Notes under the pieces: model-generated
Database searches by the model: none
What the model was told of the DNA's origin: nothing
Seen by the model: only the letters and a program-made list of their open reading frames with translations
In this document: positions 47,340-56,815 of the stretch, piece by piece
Layout: every line of letters starts with the position of its first letter
How positions within the stretch are numbered: position 1 is the first letter of the stretch
Program-made: the position numbers and the translations under genes
Assembly: GCF_005871205.1 (NCBI RefSeq)
Contig: NZ_SWKM01000011.1
Span: forward strand, 682,001 to 746,000
Reading direction: 5' to 3'
Origin: Marinobacter alexandrii
Lineage (GTDB): Bacteria; Pseudomonadota; Gammaproteobacteria; Pseudomonadales; Oleiphilaceae
Length of the DNA stretch: 64,000 bases

Positions 47340-49438
47340 CAGAAATCCAGTTGTGCCTCGACAATGAAGCTTCTTCCTGGCTGAGGTACCCGTCCAACAG
47401 GACTGACATCCACGCCGCGGAAGTAGTAATCCTCATCCAGTAGGTTATTGACCGCCAGCCCGAGGTTCAGCACACGATCACCGCCGACCGCAAAGTCCCG
47501 GCCAATTCGGGTGTTGACCAAATGGTAGGCCGGCAACTCTCCGGCGCTGCCGTTGTCGGTTTCCTCTTCTGTATTGTCAGCATCGCTATAGCTGGAGCTG
47601 ACGTAGATCCAGTTCAGGCTGGCATCCCAGCGCTGATAGCTATAGGTGGCATCCGCCGTGACCTTGTGGTTAGGCGCATTGGGCAGTTCGTTCCCCTCGT
47701 TGTCCCCCGAAAGCTGTTCGGTATCCAGGAAGGTGTAGCCAAAGCCGAGTTCCCAGTTGTTGTTGATGCGCCATTGGTTAGTAAGCTCAACGCCCTGATG
47801 CCGGGTTTCCCCCAGGTTTTCGAAACGGCTGGTCGAACGGTTGAACTGTATCTGATCGTCATAGTCTAAGCGGAACAGCGTTGCCGACGAGAGCAGGTCG
47901 GGCGTGACATCAATGCGCGCGCCAAGTTCGTAGTTCCAGGCGGTTTCATTGGCCACTGCGCCCTCGCGGGTGGTCTGGGCAATCTGCACCGGCACGAGTG
48001 AGCGCTGACTGTTGGCAAACACGAACAGATCACGGGTAGCCTGGTAACCTACCGTCAGGCCTGGCAGCAGCTCCTCCGCGTTGTTTTCCTCGGTGTTGCC
48101 ATTGAGATTGTCACGGAAGTCCATGTCGACATCTTCGTAACGCAGACCCGGGGTAACGGTCAGTCGCTCATCCAGAAAGGACATGGTGTCGCTGACGTAA
48201 AGCGCCAGGGCTCGGGTGTCCAGGTGCCAGTCACGGGCCTCGGAACGGGAGTTGTCGGACAGATCGCGGCGATTGACATCGAACTCAACGTCCTCGCTGA
48301 CAAACCGGGTGCCAACCGTGATGTCGTGTCGACCATGGCGGAAAGCGAGTTGAGGTTCTGTGCCATAGACCGTGAATAGCCGCGGCGAATCTGCCACGTG
48401 GGTGGAGTCCCGGCCCGGGTCGGCCCAGTGACCGGTGCCGCTCAGGTTCTGGCCAAAAAAGAAGGTGCGATCGGCGTCGTGAACGAAGTTGCGCCAGTTA
48501 AATTCGACATCGCTTGTGGGTGTGTAGGTCCAGGTGAGGTTGGCCCGAGTCATGTCGGCTTCGTACCCATCATACGGGCGTTGACTCTGGGTGCGGTCCT
48601 GTTCATAGGCTTCCGGGGTCAGGGCGCCGGGGAGTTCCGCGTCTACCCGGTAATACTGCAACTGAGACGCCAGCTCGTGTTGGTCATTCAGGTAGTAGCG
48701 GGCATCCAGGATCAGATTGTCGACTTCTGTATCAGAATGATCGCGAAAACCGTCCCCGCGCTGGACATTGGCCTGGAACTGCAAGTCGAGTTTATCGGTA
48801 GCTGGGCCCCCGATGCGGTAGTAAGTATCGGTCAGAACGTTACCGGTCTCTTCAGCAATGGTGATCCGTTCACGGAGCGTCTGTGAGGTTTGGGCTGGAA
48901 TCGGCTTGGTAACAAAGTTCACCACGCCGCCGACGTTATTTGGGCCGTAGTGTACGGACGCGCCGCCGCGCACGATATCGACAACTTCCAGGCTTGGTAG
49001 GGTGACGGGGAAAAGTGAGACGCCGACGTTGCTGTAGGGGCCAATGGCAATTGGATAGCCATCCATCAGAATCTGGAGCCGCTCGCTGCGAAGCGGATTC
49101 AAGCCACGTACACCTATGTTGGGGAGAATGCCGGTACCGGTTTCATCAAGCACTATGAGCCCGGGTACTGGGCGCAAGGCGTCCTCCAGGTTGAGGGCTC
49201 CGCGGTCCTGGAGCGTCTCCTTCTCAACGACAGTGCGAGCTCCGGTGTAAGACTTTTCAGACGCCTTGGTAGGAGGTCCCAGCCAGTCCGCTGTAACGTT
49301 TAGGCCCGGTAGCATGGCTGGGGAATTCGATTCCTCAGCCATGGCGTTTGAAGCGCCGGCCGTGAGCAATGGAAGCATGACAATAACAGCCGATAGGGGC
49401 TGGCACTTCAGGGGCTTTAATAATACCGATTCGGACAT
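47339..49438 (-). CDS. pvuA: TonB-dependent ferric-vibrioferrin receptor
   Basis: 699-aa outer-membrane receptor. Signal peptide ends at SNAMAEE; plug domain contains LEDALRPVPGLIVLDETGTG, IGVRGLNPLRSERLQILMDG and IVRGGASVHYGPNNVGGVVNF; a 22-strand barrel follows and ends in Phe. FecA-like. A Fur box lies 44-62 bp upstream and GGAG six bases before the ATG. The pvuABCDE order matches Vibrio parahaemolyticus. Confidence 0.9.
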   Translation of the reverse strand: MSESVLLKPLKCQPLSAVIVMLPLLTAGASNAMAEESNSPAMLPGLNVTADWLGPPTKASEKSYTGARTVVEKETLQDRGALNLEDALRPVPGLIVLDETGTGILPNIGVRGLNPLRSERLQILMDGYPIAIGPYSNVGVSLFPVTLPSLEVVDIVRGGASVHYGPNNVGGVVNFVTKPIPAQTSQTLRERITIAEETGNVLTDTYYRIGGPATDKLDLQFQANVQRGDGFRDHSDTEVDNLILDARYYLNDQHELASQLQYYRVDAELPGALTPEAYEQDRTQSQRPYDGYEADMTRANLTWTYTPTSDVEFNWRNFVHDADRTFFFGQNLSGTGHWADPGRDSTHVADSPRLFTVYGTEPQLAFRHGRHDITVGTRFVSEDVEFDVNRRDLSDNSRSEARDWHLDTRALALYVSDTMSFLDERLTVTPGLRYEDVDMDFRDNLNGNTEENNAEELLPGLTVGYQATRDLFVFANSQRSLVPVQIAQTTREGAVANETAWNYELGARIDVTPDLLSSATLFRLDYDDQIQFNRSTSRFENLGETRHQGVELTNQWRINNNWELGFGYTFLDTEQLSGDNEGNELPNAPNHKVTADATYSYQRWDASLNWIYVSSSYSDADNTEEETDNGSAGELPAYHLVNTRIGRDFAVGGDRVLNLGLAVNNLLDEDYYFRGVDVSPVGRVPQPGRSFIVEAQLDF

Positions 49439-49481
49439 TGGGTTCTCCAGTGAGTGTTTTAATTTTACTGCGCATTGTACT

Positions 49482-49500
49482 GATAATGATTCGCATTACA
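49482..49500 (-). promoter_or_regulatory. Fur box upstream of pvuA
   Basis: GATAATGATTCGCATTACA (plus-strand reading) matches the 19-bp Fur consensus at about 15 positions. It is 44-62 bp before the receptor ATG, a usual place for iron-dependent repression. Confidence 0.8.
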
Positions 49501-49540
49501 ATGGTGTAAGTTGAATTGTTACCAAGGGTCTGTGGCGATT

Positions 49541-50737
49541 TCAGTCGATGAATAATTCTTTGGGGTGGGGGTGCATCAGAAATTCCTGATGGGAAATGTT
49601 CCAGGCATAGGCCCCGGCATATTGAAATACCACCAGATCACCGACTGAGAGCGACGGGACATGGATCTGGCGCGCGAAGACGTCCTTGGGCGTGCACAGT
49701 TGACCTACCAGGGTGACAGGCTCGTCTACTAACCGAGGCACATCGTTTGAATCGTCGACATTCGACAGGATGCGGAACGGATGATCGTGGGCCTGTGCCG
49801 CGGGTGTCCTGAAGTGGTGTGTGCCGCCTCTGCAAATGGCGAACCACTCATTGCCACAAGATTTGATGTCGAGAACCTCTGCGGCGTAGTAACCACAGGC
49901 GGCAGTTAGTGCCCGGCCACACTCGAACCGAATTCGCCAGGGGCGATCGTGGTAACGCTCCAATAGTTCCTTTAAGCCGGCGAAGAAGTCGATCCAATCA
50001 AATTGTCGTGTCGGTTCAAGGTAGTTAACTCCAATACCTCCTCCCACGTTGATCTGATCGACAGTCAATCCAAACTGATGCTCCCAGGTGCGGACGGTGT
50101 CGAGGTAGCGTTCGATCAGAGTGAGGTGTCGATGACCATCCAGCTGGTGCGACATCATGTGAAAGTGGAAACCGCGAATCCGGACCCAGTCCTGCTTTGA
50201 CAGTATTGCCAGAGCCTCCGTAATACAGCGTTCCTCCATGCCAAAAGGGGTAGGGATGCCCCCCATGGTCAGGCGGGTCGAAGGTGTTTCTTCCAGTGCA
50301 AGGTTGATCCGAAGAAGAATGTCCTGCGGTTTTTTTCGATGATCGGCCAAGTTACACAGCCGGCGGAGTTCTAGCAGGCTTTCCACGTGAATCAGCTCAA
50401 CCCGCTGACTCAGGGCATTGTCGAGTTCCGATTCCAGCTTGCCAGGGCCGCCGAATATGACAGGGATGTCGGGAAAGTGACTGCGGACCCAGTCCAGTTC
50501 ACCGCCGGACGCCACCTCAAACCCATGGACCAGGGGGGCCATGGCCTGCAATACCGGTAATGCCGGATTCGCTTTGGTGGCGTAGAACATCTCGCAATTG
50601 GCTGGCAAGGCCTGGGCGATCTCGGAAACGTGATGGCGCAGGCCCCCCAGGTCGTAGATGTAGGCGCAGAGCGGGTCAGTGCCCTGAGCTTGCAGGTCGT
50701 AAACGCTCCGCTGAACAGAGCCGGGAATATCAGACAT
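49541..50737 (-). CDS. pvsE: PvsE, PLP-dependent decarboxylase of vibrioferrin synthesis
   Basis: 398-aa type III (alanine racemase-fold) decarboxylase. PLP lysine in MFYATKANPALPVL; the catalytic Cys/Asp region is FECGRALTAACGYYAAEVLDIK. Family knowledge: converts the seryl part to the ethanolamine part of vibrioferrin; achromobactin AcsE is the relative. ATG 50737 follows AAGGAG by about nine bases and overlaps pvsD by eight bases. Confidence 0.86.
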   Translation of the reverse strand: MSDIPGSVQRSVYDLQAQGTDPLCAYIYDLGGLRHHVSEIAQALPANCEMFYATKANPALPVLQAMAPLVHGFEVASGGELDWVRSHFPDIPVIFGGPGKLESELDNALSQRVELIHVESLLELRRLCNLADHRKKPQDILLRINLALEETPSTRLTMGGIPTPFGMEERCITEALAILSKQDWVRIRGFHFHMMSHQLDGHRHLTLIERYLDTVRTWEHQFGLTVDQINVGGGIGVNYLEPTRQFDWIDFFAGLKELLERYHDRPWRIRFECGRALTAACGYYAAEVLDIKSCGNEWFAICRGGTHHFRTPAAQAHDHPFRILSNVDDSNDVPRLVDEPVTLVGQLCTPKDVFARQIHVPSLSVGDLVVFQYAGAYAWNISHQEFLMHPHPKELFID

Positions 50738-52580
50738 CAGGTTGAGCTCCTTGCTCGGGGTGGGGGGTGTTCGCAATTCCGGCTAGGGGATTTGGTACCA
50801 GGGTGTACTGGGATTCGCGGTCCGGGCGCTTGAACAGGCGGGTCATCAGGTTGCTCTTGTTTGGGATCGGTTCTCCCGCCAACAGGCTGCCCAAAGCCTC
50901 CTTTGCCCATGGATCTTCGGTGGTGTCGAGCCAGCCTCTCACTGCCTCTGCGAGCGTGGCCCATAACTGGGATTCTGTCTGTTGTTCCCCGCGGGACAGG
51001 CAAGCCACGACCTGAAACAGGTGATTCACCAACAGGCAGTACGCGATTCGTTTCCAGGCCTTGTCCTGGGGGTAGCGAATCGAAGCCAGGGTTTGCTCAT
51101 CGACCGTTTCTGGCAAGTTTCCTGACCAGCGGTCAGGCACCAGTTTGGTACCCTCGAGGTCACGTACGAAAACCTGAACAGGACAGCCCGCCCGAAGGCC
51201 AACCACCACATTCTGAAGGTGTGGCTCAAACACAACGCCGCAGTGAAACAGTGACTCGAAGAGCGGCGGGATGAGGAGCGCTAGATACTGGTCAAACCAT
51301 TGCACCCTGGCTTGCTGCTCGGTGAGCCCAGCGTGTTGCGCCAACGCGGCCGACGCTTCTGTTGCCGGGCAACGACCGTAGCGATCCTCGGTGAACAAGG
51401 CCGCGGCCAGCATCGGGGTTACACCCGGCTCCAGATGTTGCTCCAGATTGTCGCGGAGAATAACGCCGAAGCCCTCGGCAATCGTCTTGCGGTCAGGCTC
51501 TGCGAGCTCTGGAAAGTCGAGGGTCTGGTAAGCCGGTTCGAAAAGTAGTTTGAAGCCTGGCCACTGGTTCAGTAACGGGGCGAGATGGTTCTTCAAAGCT
51601 TCTGAAAGAGTCACCGCGCTTTCCAATTCGTAGATCGCGTTTTTCCGAATGCAATTGGTCAGGCGTACGTGGGTGGAGAATTTCAGGAAGTAGGGGGCTC
51701 CGGGTTTATACAGTGTGCGAACCGAAGCTGTCGGATAGTACCTTGGGCCGGCCTGACCCAGAGGGACAATTCGGCCAGACCGTATGGCGCGCCGAACCGT
51801 CGGTTGGCGCATCAGGTAACGAGCCTGCCACGGGTGCACGGCCAGCGGGACCAGCCCACTTGGTACGTCCAGATCGGTTGTGGGGACGGCCGCGCAAAAG
51901 ACGTCGGTGACGTCGCCACGGGTGCGAAGATCGTCTGGATTGACGGCGAAAAAGTAGAGGGCGAAGCCCGAGCCCATTTCCGGTGAGTACTGCAGGATGT
52001 CCTCGGTATCAAAACCTTCCCTGGATTTTGGTGCCGGATGGAAGCGGTGTCCGAAGCTCAAGGATTGCTCCGACCAGCGGAATGCTTCGGTGCCCTGTCC
52101 CCAGCCGTCCGGAACCTGCGAGTATGCCAGCACCGTTCGCATGACCTCTCGACTGAGAAGAATCTGTCGGTAGAGTTCGCTGTTGATGGGCTGATCAAAG
52201 CGTTCGGCCAGGCTGTTCAGCAGGAGACGAGCGAGTTGCTCCAGACCCAGAATTTGCCAGCCCCTGAGTGCTGATTTGTAGAAGGGCGCTGACAGATAAC
52301 GGTAGTTGCACGTTGACGAATTTCCGGCAACCAAGACAAGCAGGGCATCTTCCGAGTCGGGAAATGCTATCTGTAATACGCTGGCAGCTTCCAAGGCCTG
52401 ACGGGTTCTGAGTGCCTGTGGCCAGGACTGACTTCCCTTGCCGGTTTGGACGGACAATTCCCCAGCAGGCTGAGCGATATCTCGGCAGTAACAGTTCAGC
52501 AGGGCTTCCATGCTGGATTGATCCGCCTGATAGTCACAGTGTTTATCCCTGAAATAATGATGTTCTGCTGTTATCGACAT
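50730..52580 (-). CDS. pvsD: PvsD, NIS synthetase (IucA/IucC family)
   Basis: 616-aa NRPS-independent siderophore synthetase. Family motifs: HPWQARYLMRQP, the ATP-binding KFSTHVRLTNCIRKN, HAGLTEQQ, and the C-terminal FHCGVVFEPHLQNVVVGLRAG (the E-x-H-x-Q-N catalytic stretch). By position the AcsD-like enzyme that condenses citrate with serine. ATG 52580 follows AAGGAAG by seven bases; it overlaps pvsC by ten bases. Confidence 0.88.
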   Translation of the reverse strand: MSITAEHHYFRDKHCDYQADQSSMEALLNCYCRDIAQPAGELSVQTGKGSQSWPQALRTRQALEAASVLQIAFPDSEDALLVLVAGNSSTCNYRYLSAPFYKSALRGWQILGLEQLARLLLNSLAERFDQPINSELYRQILLSREVMRTVLAYSQVPDGWGQGTEAFRWSEQSLSFGHRFHPAPKSREGFDTEDILQYSPEMGSGFALYFFAVNPDDLRTRGDVTDVFCAAVPTTDLDVPSGLVPLAVHPWQARYLMRQPTVRRAIRSGRIVPLGQAGPRYYPTASVRTLYKPGAPYFLKFSTHVRLTNCIRKNAIYELESAVTLSEALKNHLAPLLNQWPGFKLLFEPAYQTLDFPELAEPDRKTIAEGFGVILRDNLEQHLEPGVTPMLAAALFTEDRYGRCPATEASAALAQHAGLTEQQARVQWFDQYLALLIPPLFESLFHCGVVFEPHLQNVVVGLRAGCPVQVFVRDLEGTKLVPDRWSGNLPETVDEQTLASIRYPQDKAWKRIAYCLLVNHLFQVVACLSRGEQQTESQLWATLAEAVRGWLDTTEDPWAKEALGSLLAGEPIPNKSNLMTRLFKRPDRESQYTLVPNPLAGIANTPHPEQGAQPDV

Positions 52581-53767
52581 CTGCTTTCTTCCTTTTCGAA
52601 GCATTGGTGGTTTGAGGTGGTCGGAGCGTAGGGGCGGTACCAGCTAACGGTCAGCGTGAGCAGGCAAACAACAGCGCCCAACCAGAGCGGGGCTGCCTGA
52701 TCGAATAGACCTGTTGCTACACCCGCAAAAACACCCCCGGCGACGCCGGCCCATTTGCCGATACTGTCCAGGGCGCCAAAGCTTCGACCGGCGCTTTCGG
52801 ATCGGGTCAGGCGTGCGGTCTCGCCATTGAGGGCAAAGAAACAGGCGGTCATGCCCAGGCCCATGAAGAGCCGACCGATGAGGATGGCGGCCATGCTGTC
52901 GGTGGCCGCCTGGGTAACGTATGACAGGGCGAAGACGGCCAGCCCGGTAGTCAGTGTCGAGGAGCGCTGGAAGAGTTGGCTGCGCCGGAGGGGGCTGATC
53001 AGGATAACCAGGTAAACGGCGTGGGGAAGGCTGTATAGCAGTCCCGCCATTGCAGTGCTGCTGCCTGTGAGGTTTTGCACCCAGGGGATAAAGTAGGGAA
53101 AGCTCGCGACCAGTGAAAAGTTGAAGCCGAACTGGAGCACGGCAAGTCGTTGCCAATGAACCGACACAGCGCCCCTGCTGGTCAGCTGTTTTTGTGTCTG
53201 GTGTCCTGCGTCCGTCCGGTCTGGTGGAGCGAACTTCCAAACCTGCAATGCGGAAAGAAGGGGCAGGACTGCCAGCCACAGGTAAAGCTCCTGCGCCGTT
53301 ATCCGGGCAATGAGCGCGCCGACCAAAATAGGGGCCAATAACATCGCCGATCGGGCCGATCCCTGCATCCAGTTCAATGCTTGAGCAAGGGATTGGCCGC
53401 TGGTGACCGTGGCGAGATAGGCGCTGGATGCGGCGAAGGTTCCACCCAACATCCCCTGGAGGGCCAGGGCTACCGCAAAAGTGGTGAGGTCTGGTGCCAG
53501 TCCAGCCAACACAAAGGCGGCAGCAAGTCCTATCTGGGCCCGGATCAGTGACCAGCGCCGGCCAAAACGATCGGCCACCTTACCCCAGAGTGGCGCGGCC
53601 AGAGCAGTACACACCGTAGGTAGAATGAAGAACCAGCCCACCCAGGTCGGATCGTCCATCGCAAAGGCGTCTGTCAGGATCAGGCCAAAGAAAGGTGGCA
53701 TCCCAAGTGCTACCAAGGCTGCAGTAAAGTGACTCAGGAGAATGACCGGCAGGATGCGCTGGCTCAC
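52571..53767 (-). CDS. pvsC: PvsC, MFS exporter for vibrioferrin
   Basis: 398-aa drug/siderophore exporter of the MFS with 12 predicted membrane segments and the loop 2-3 motif GKVADRFGRRWSLI. GTG start overlapping the pvsB stop by four bases (GTGA). Lies between the two NIS synthetases exactly as in Vibrio. Confidence 0.87.
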   Translation of the reverse strand: MSQRILPVILLSHFTAALVALGMPPFFGLILTDAFAMDDPTWVGWFFILPTVCTALAAPLWGKVADRFGRRWSLIRAQIGLAAAFVLAGLAPDLTTFAVALALQGMLGGTFAASSAYLATVTSGQSLAQALNWMQGSARSAMLLAPILVGALIARITAQELYLWLAVLPLLSALQVWKFAPPDRTDAGHQTQKQLTSRGAVSVHWQRLAVLQFGFNFSLVASFPYFIPWVQNLTGSSTAMAGLLYSLPHAVYLVILISPLRRSQLFQRSSTLTTGLAVFALSYVTQAATDSMAAILIGRLFMGLGMTACFFALNGETARLTRSESAGRSFGALDSIGKWAGVAGGVFAGVATGLFDQAAPLWLGAVVCLLTLTVSWYRPYAPTTSNHQCFEKEESRCR

Positions 53768-55560
53768 GAATCTGGCCTCAGGAAGTTCGGGGCCAGCTTG
53801 CCGTAGAACTTGTTGATGTCCGCGGCGCCAGTACGGGATTTGCTTTCCAGGCTTCCGGCCCGGAGCAGATACTTGGTGTACAGCTGCCGGTCATGCAGTA
53901 GCGGTCCGCGTGCCGGACTGGTGTCTATGCCTTCGCTGTCCAACTGATCCAGAACGTTGACCAGTTCGCCACGTAGCAGTTGATACCAGTCGGTGATCTG
54001 TCCGAGCCCCCTGGCCGACAGGCCTTCTAGAATTACGGCCAGATTAAGTTGCAGGGTAATGGTGGTGAACATCTGGAGCAGAGGGATTTCGTTGTCGACC
54101 AGAATCCGTTGATCCCGCAATCGGTCGACTGTTGGCGCCACTGAAGGCGTGCGTTGGAGTAGTCGCTCGGGCCATAGTCGGGGGGCATCGTTATCCTTGA
54201 AGAGCAAGCGGGGAGGTTGTCCCGGTGCGTGCACCAGCATGGAGTTCTGTTGATTGGACTCGAGCGCAATGCCGTACTTTAGCCAGAGTCGCAAGTGGAC
54301 AGACAGTGTCACAGCAACGTAACGCCGCACCCATGTCCGCAGGTCGCCGCCTGCGTAGGTATCGGCCATCAGTTGGGCAACGCACCGGCCATCCGGACCT
54401 TCGGCAAGGAGGGACGCAACTGGTAACACCTGCTGTTGATCGGTAGCTGCCGGGAAACGGCGCAGGATGCACCCGAGCCAGGTTAGGTCGCCCACGTGTA
54501 GCCCTGAAGACTCATCCGTCACCGCGAACTGCTCGGAAAGCGGTTGATCGTTGTTGGCGATGTCTTCCAGGATTTGTTGGATGGCGTGGCCGTCATAGAG
54601 GGTACTTGGTTTGACCGTCCGTATATTTCGGTCACCCAGCGTGCGAATCGTCAGGGGCACTTTCAGGTGGACGTCAGGCTCGGCCTCAATCTGAACGGTC
54701 CGCACCGACAGGGTTGGCCGAACCCAGAGCGCAGGCTTGGGCGCACGGATCACCTGGACACCGATGGGGGCCTCAGAGAGAAGCTGATCCAGGGCCGTGT
54801 CCCAGAGGTGAGGATGCACTGGCAAAAGGTAGTGGTCTTCGGACTGTTTGCAGTCCAGGCCGACATCGCTAAAGCTTGGCCAACACTGGGGGAGTTCCCC
54901 TTGCAAGGTCAGCTCGCTGCAGGGTATCGCAAGCCAGCGCAACTGGAAGCGAGGGGCGAACTCGGGGGCATAGTCGGCCAGCGCTGCGCCGTCAAAGCCG
55001 CTTTTGGCGCGGGCGCTCGGGTAGAACGGGTGATCCAGGAAGGCCGCGAGGCGGTCAAAATGCAACATGCGCTCTGACCATTGCGGGAGGTCGTTGAAAT
55101 TCAGGCCTTGCTGGCGAAGCTCTGAGAACCAGCGTTCCTGCTCTTCCCGGCACAGGGAGTGGTGAGACTCTGCGATTTGGCACTCTCGCAGATAGGTGGC
55201 CACCAGTCTTTGGGATTCGTCGTTATCAAATGAGGCAAGGCGTGGCAGAACCTGGGCGTAGTGGTCCAGTGCTGAGAAATTTTCGGCGGATTTGGCCGGC
55301 TGCCAGATCAGTGGGTGACCACTCCACTGCCACTCCTGCATGAACCTGGCCGGTCGGACCGGCACCCAGGCTGTACCGGTGGTCAGCTCCCAACGTAACC
55401 AGGTGTCCGGCTGCGCTGGCGAGCCGGGCACCAAGGTTGATTCGACAATTTCTGACTCGCTTTGGCAGCCGGCGACGTCTTCCCGGATCAAGGCGTTAAT
55501 TACCCGCTCTGTCAGATAACGCTCAGGCTTGGCCGGAGACTGGGGGGTATCATGAGTCAT
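53764..55560 (-). CDS. pvsB: PvsB, NIS synthetase (IucA/IucC family)
   Basis: 598-aa NIS synthetase, second of the pair. Motifs: VHPHLWDTALDQLLSEAPIG, VHLKVPLTIRTLGDRNIRTVKP, and the C-terminal YGIALESNQQNSMLVHAPG (E-x3-Q-N). By position it attaches the 2-oxoglutarate unit. ATG 55560 is chosen because GGGAG lies eight bases upstream and the start overlaps the pvsA stop by one base (TGATG); earlier in-frame codons lack this. Confidence 0.88.
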   Translation of the reverse strand: MTHDTPQSPAKPERYLTERVINALIREDVAGCQSESEIVESTLVPGSPAQPDTWLRWELTTGTAWVPVRPARFMQEWQWSGHPLIWQPAKSAENFSALDHYAQVLPRLASFDNDESQRLVATYLRECQIAESHHSLCREEQERWFSELRQQGLNFNDLPQWSERMLHFDRLAAFLDHPFYPSARAKSGFDGAALADYAPEFAPRFQLRWLAIPCSELTLQGELPQCWPSFSDVGLDCKQSEDHYLLPVHPHLWDTALDQLLSEAPIGVQVIRAPKPALWVRPTLSVRTVQIEAEPDVHLKVPLTIRTLGDRNIRTVKPSTLYDGHAIQQILEDIANNDQPLSEQFAVTDESSGLHVGDLTWLGCILRRFPAATDQQQVLPVASLLAEGPDGRCVAQLMADTYAGGDLRTWVRRYVAVTLSVHLRLWLKYGIALESNQQNSMLVHAPGQPPRLLFKDNDAPRLWPERLLQRTPSVAPTVDRLRDQRILVDNEIPLLQMFTTITLQLNLAVILEGLSARGLGQITDWYQLLRGELVNVLDQLDSEGIDTSPARGPLLHDRQLYTKYLLRAGSLESKSRTGAADINKFYGKLAPNFLRPDS

Positions 55561-56771
55561 CAGGCAATCTCCCATTCGGCTTCCAGATCGGCTGTCCACC
55601 GGGCAAGCGTGTCGCTGACTTCCGCCTCATCGCTGGCAAATAGCCGTAGCACACCTAAGTAATCCCTATTCGAATGGGTAAGCTGGACGTTTTCGCCTAC
55701 CGTCTTGAGAGGAGCGAACTCCGCAAAACCGTCCCCGCACGGTTCTGTTCGTCCGGTCGCGGAGCGCAGGATCGTTCCGTCCCTGGGGGCACCCAGATAT
55801 CGGATGCATGCGGCATAATGTGGGGCCGAAATGTCGGCAGGTTGACCCATGTGAATCTGGAGGATTGCCTTGAAGAGCTGCTGATCCATCATCTGGTTGA
55901 GTAGGAAGTCGCGGCCGTCCCCCACGGTGCGGTAATTCACTTCAATAAGTTGCGGGCCGCGCGCGGTAATTACGAATTCGGAATGGCATGAGCCAAATCC
56001 CACACCGAGGCGTCGGATTTGCTCAAGCATTTCCGGTAGATAGGGAGTATCCGGCTCATAGGGGATCCAGGTTGCCTCCAGTTCGACGAAATACGGCGGT
56101 TCTGACAGCGTGACTTCAAAGCCTCCCAGGGGAACGAGCGCCTGGCCGTCTCCGAGGGTTTCCAGCGTGTGGACGGGGCCGGACAGAAATTCTTCCAGTA
56201 ACAGAGGCTGCCCTGGCTGCTCCTGCCAGAACTGAGCGCTGAATGTCTGTAGTTGTTCTGCGGATTCCAGGCGGCGGACATTCAGGCTACCGACACCCTC
56301 CCGGGGTTTCGCGATACAGGGGTAGGAAATCTCATCAGCGACATTCGCCAATGACTCGGGATCGCATACTGTCTGAAACCAACACGCATCTTTGTCCATG
56401 TCCTGAAGGAATTGGCGCATGGCGGCCTTGTTTTTGGTGCGGTAGCAGGTCCGCCAGTCTTTGCCGGGTAGCTTCAGATAGGCTGCGGTCAAAGCCGTCA
56501 CGGTTTGCAGGTGATCACTGTTGGAAAAGATGCCAGCGGGGGCAGGAAGTCCCGACACTGTGTCGAGGATGGAGACCGGGTTAAATACATCGCATTGAAT
56601 AATCTGCTCCGGGTAGGCGGACAGGCCGGGCTGACTGAAATAGTGATGATGGGCCGAGGCTTGATCGGTCAGCAGAATTACCTTCAACCCCATTGACTGG
56701 GCCGCAGGCAGGAAGCCCCGATTCAAGGCTTCGGTTGGAACATGGGCAAGGAACAGTAGCGTGTCTTTCAT
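55560..56771 (-). CDS. pvsA: PvsA, ATP-grasp amino acid ligase
   Basis: 403-aa ATP-grasp ligase. ATP-binding YPCIAKPREGVGSLNVRRL, LLLEEFLSGPVHTLETL, and metal-binding LIEVNYRTVGDGRDFLL. Family knowledge: adds L-alanine to the citryl-ethanolamine backbone. 44 bases behind the aldolase-family gene; the ribosome-binding site is weak (AAGAG). Confidence 0.87.
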   Translation of the reverse strand: MKDTLLFLAHVPTEALNRGFLPAAQSMGLKVILLTDQASAHHHYFSQPGLSAYPEQIIQCDVFNPVSILDTVSGLPAPAGIFSNSDHLQTVTALTAAYLKLPGKDWRTCYRTKNKAAMRQFLQDMDKDACWFQTVCDPESLANVADEISYPCIAKPREGVGSLNVRRLESAEQLQTFSAQFWQEQPGQPLLLEEFLSGPVHTLETLGDGQALVPLGGFEVTLSEPPYFVELEATWIPYEPDTPYLPEMLEQIRRLGVGFGSCHSEFVITARGPQLIEVNYRTVGDGRDFLLNQMMDQQLFKAILQIHMGQPADISAPHYAACIRYLGAPRDGTILRSATGRTEPCGDGFAEFAPLKTVGENVQLTHSNRDYLGVLRLFASDEAEVSDTLARWTADLEAEWEIA

Positions 56772-56815
56772 AATGAGAACTCTTGTCTGACGGCAAAAGG
56801 GATATTCCAGGGTGA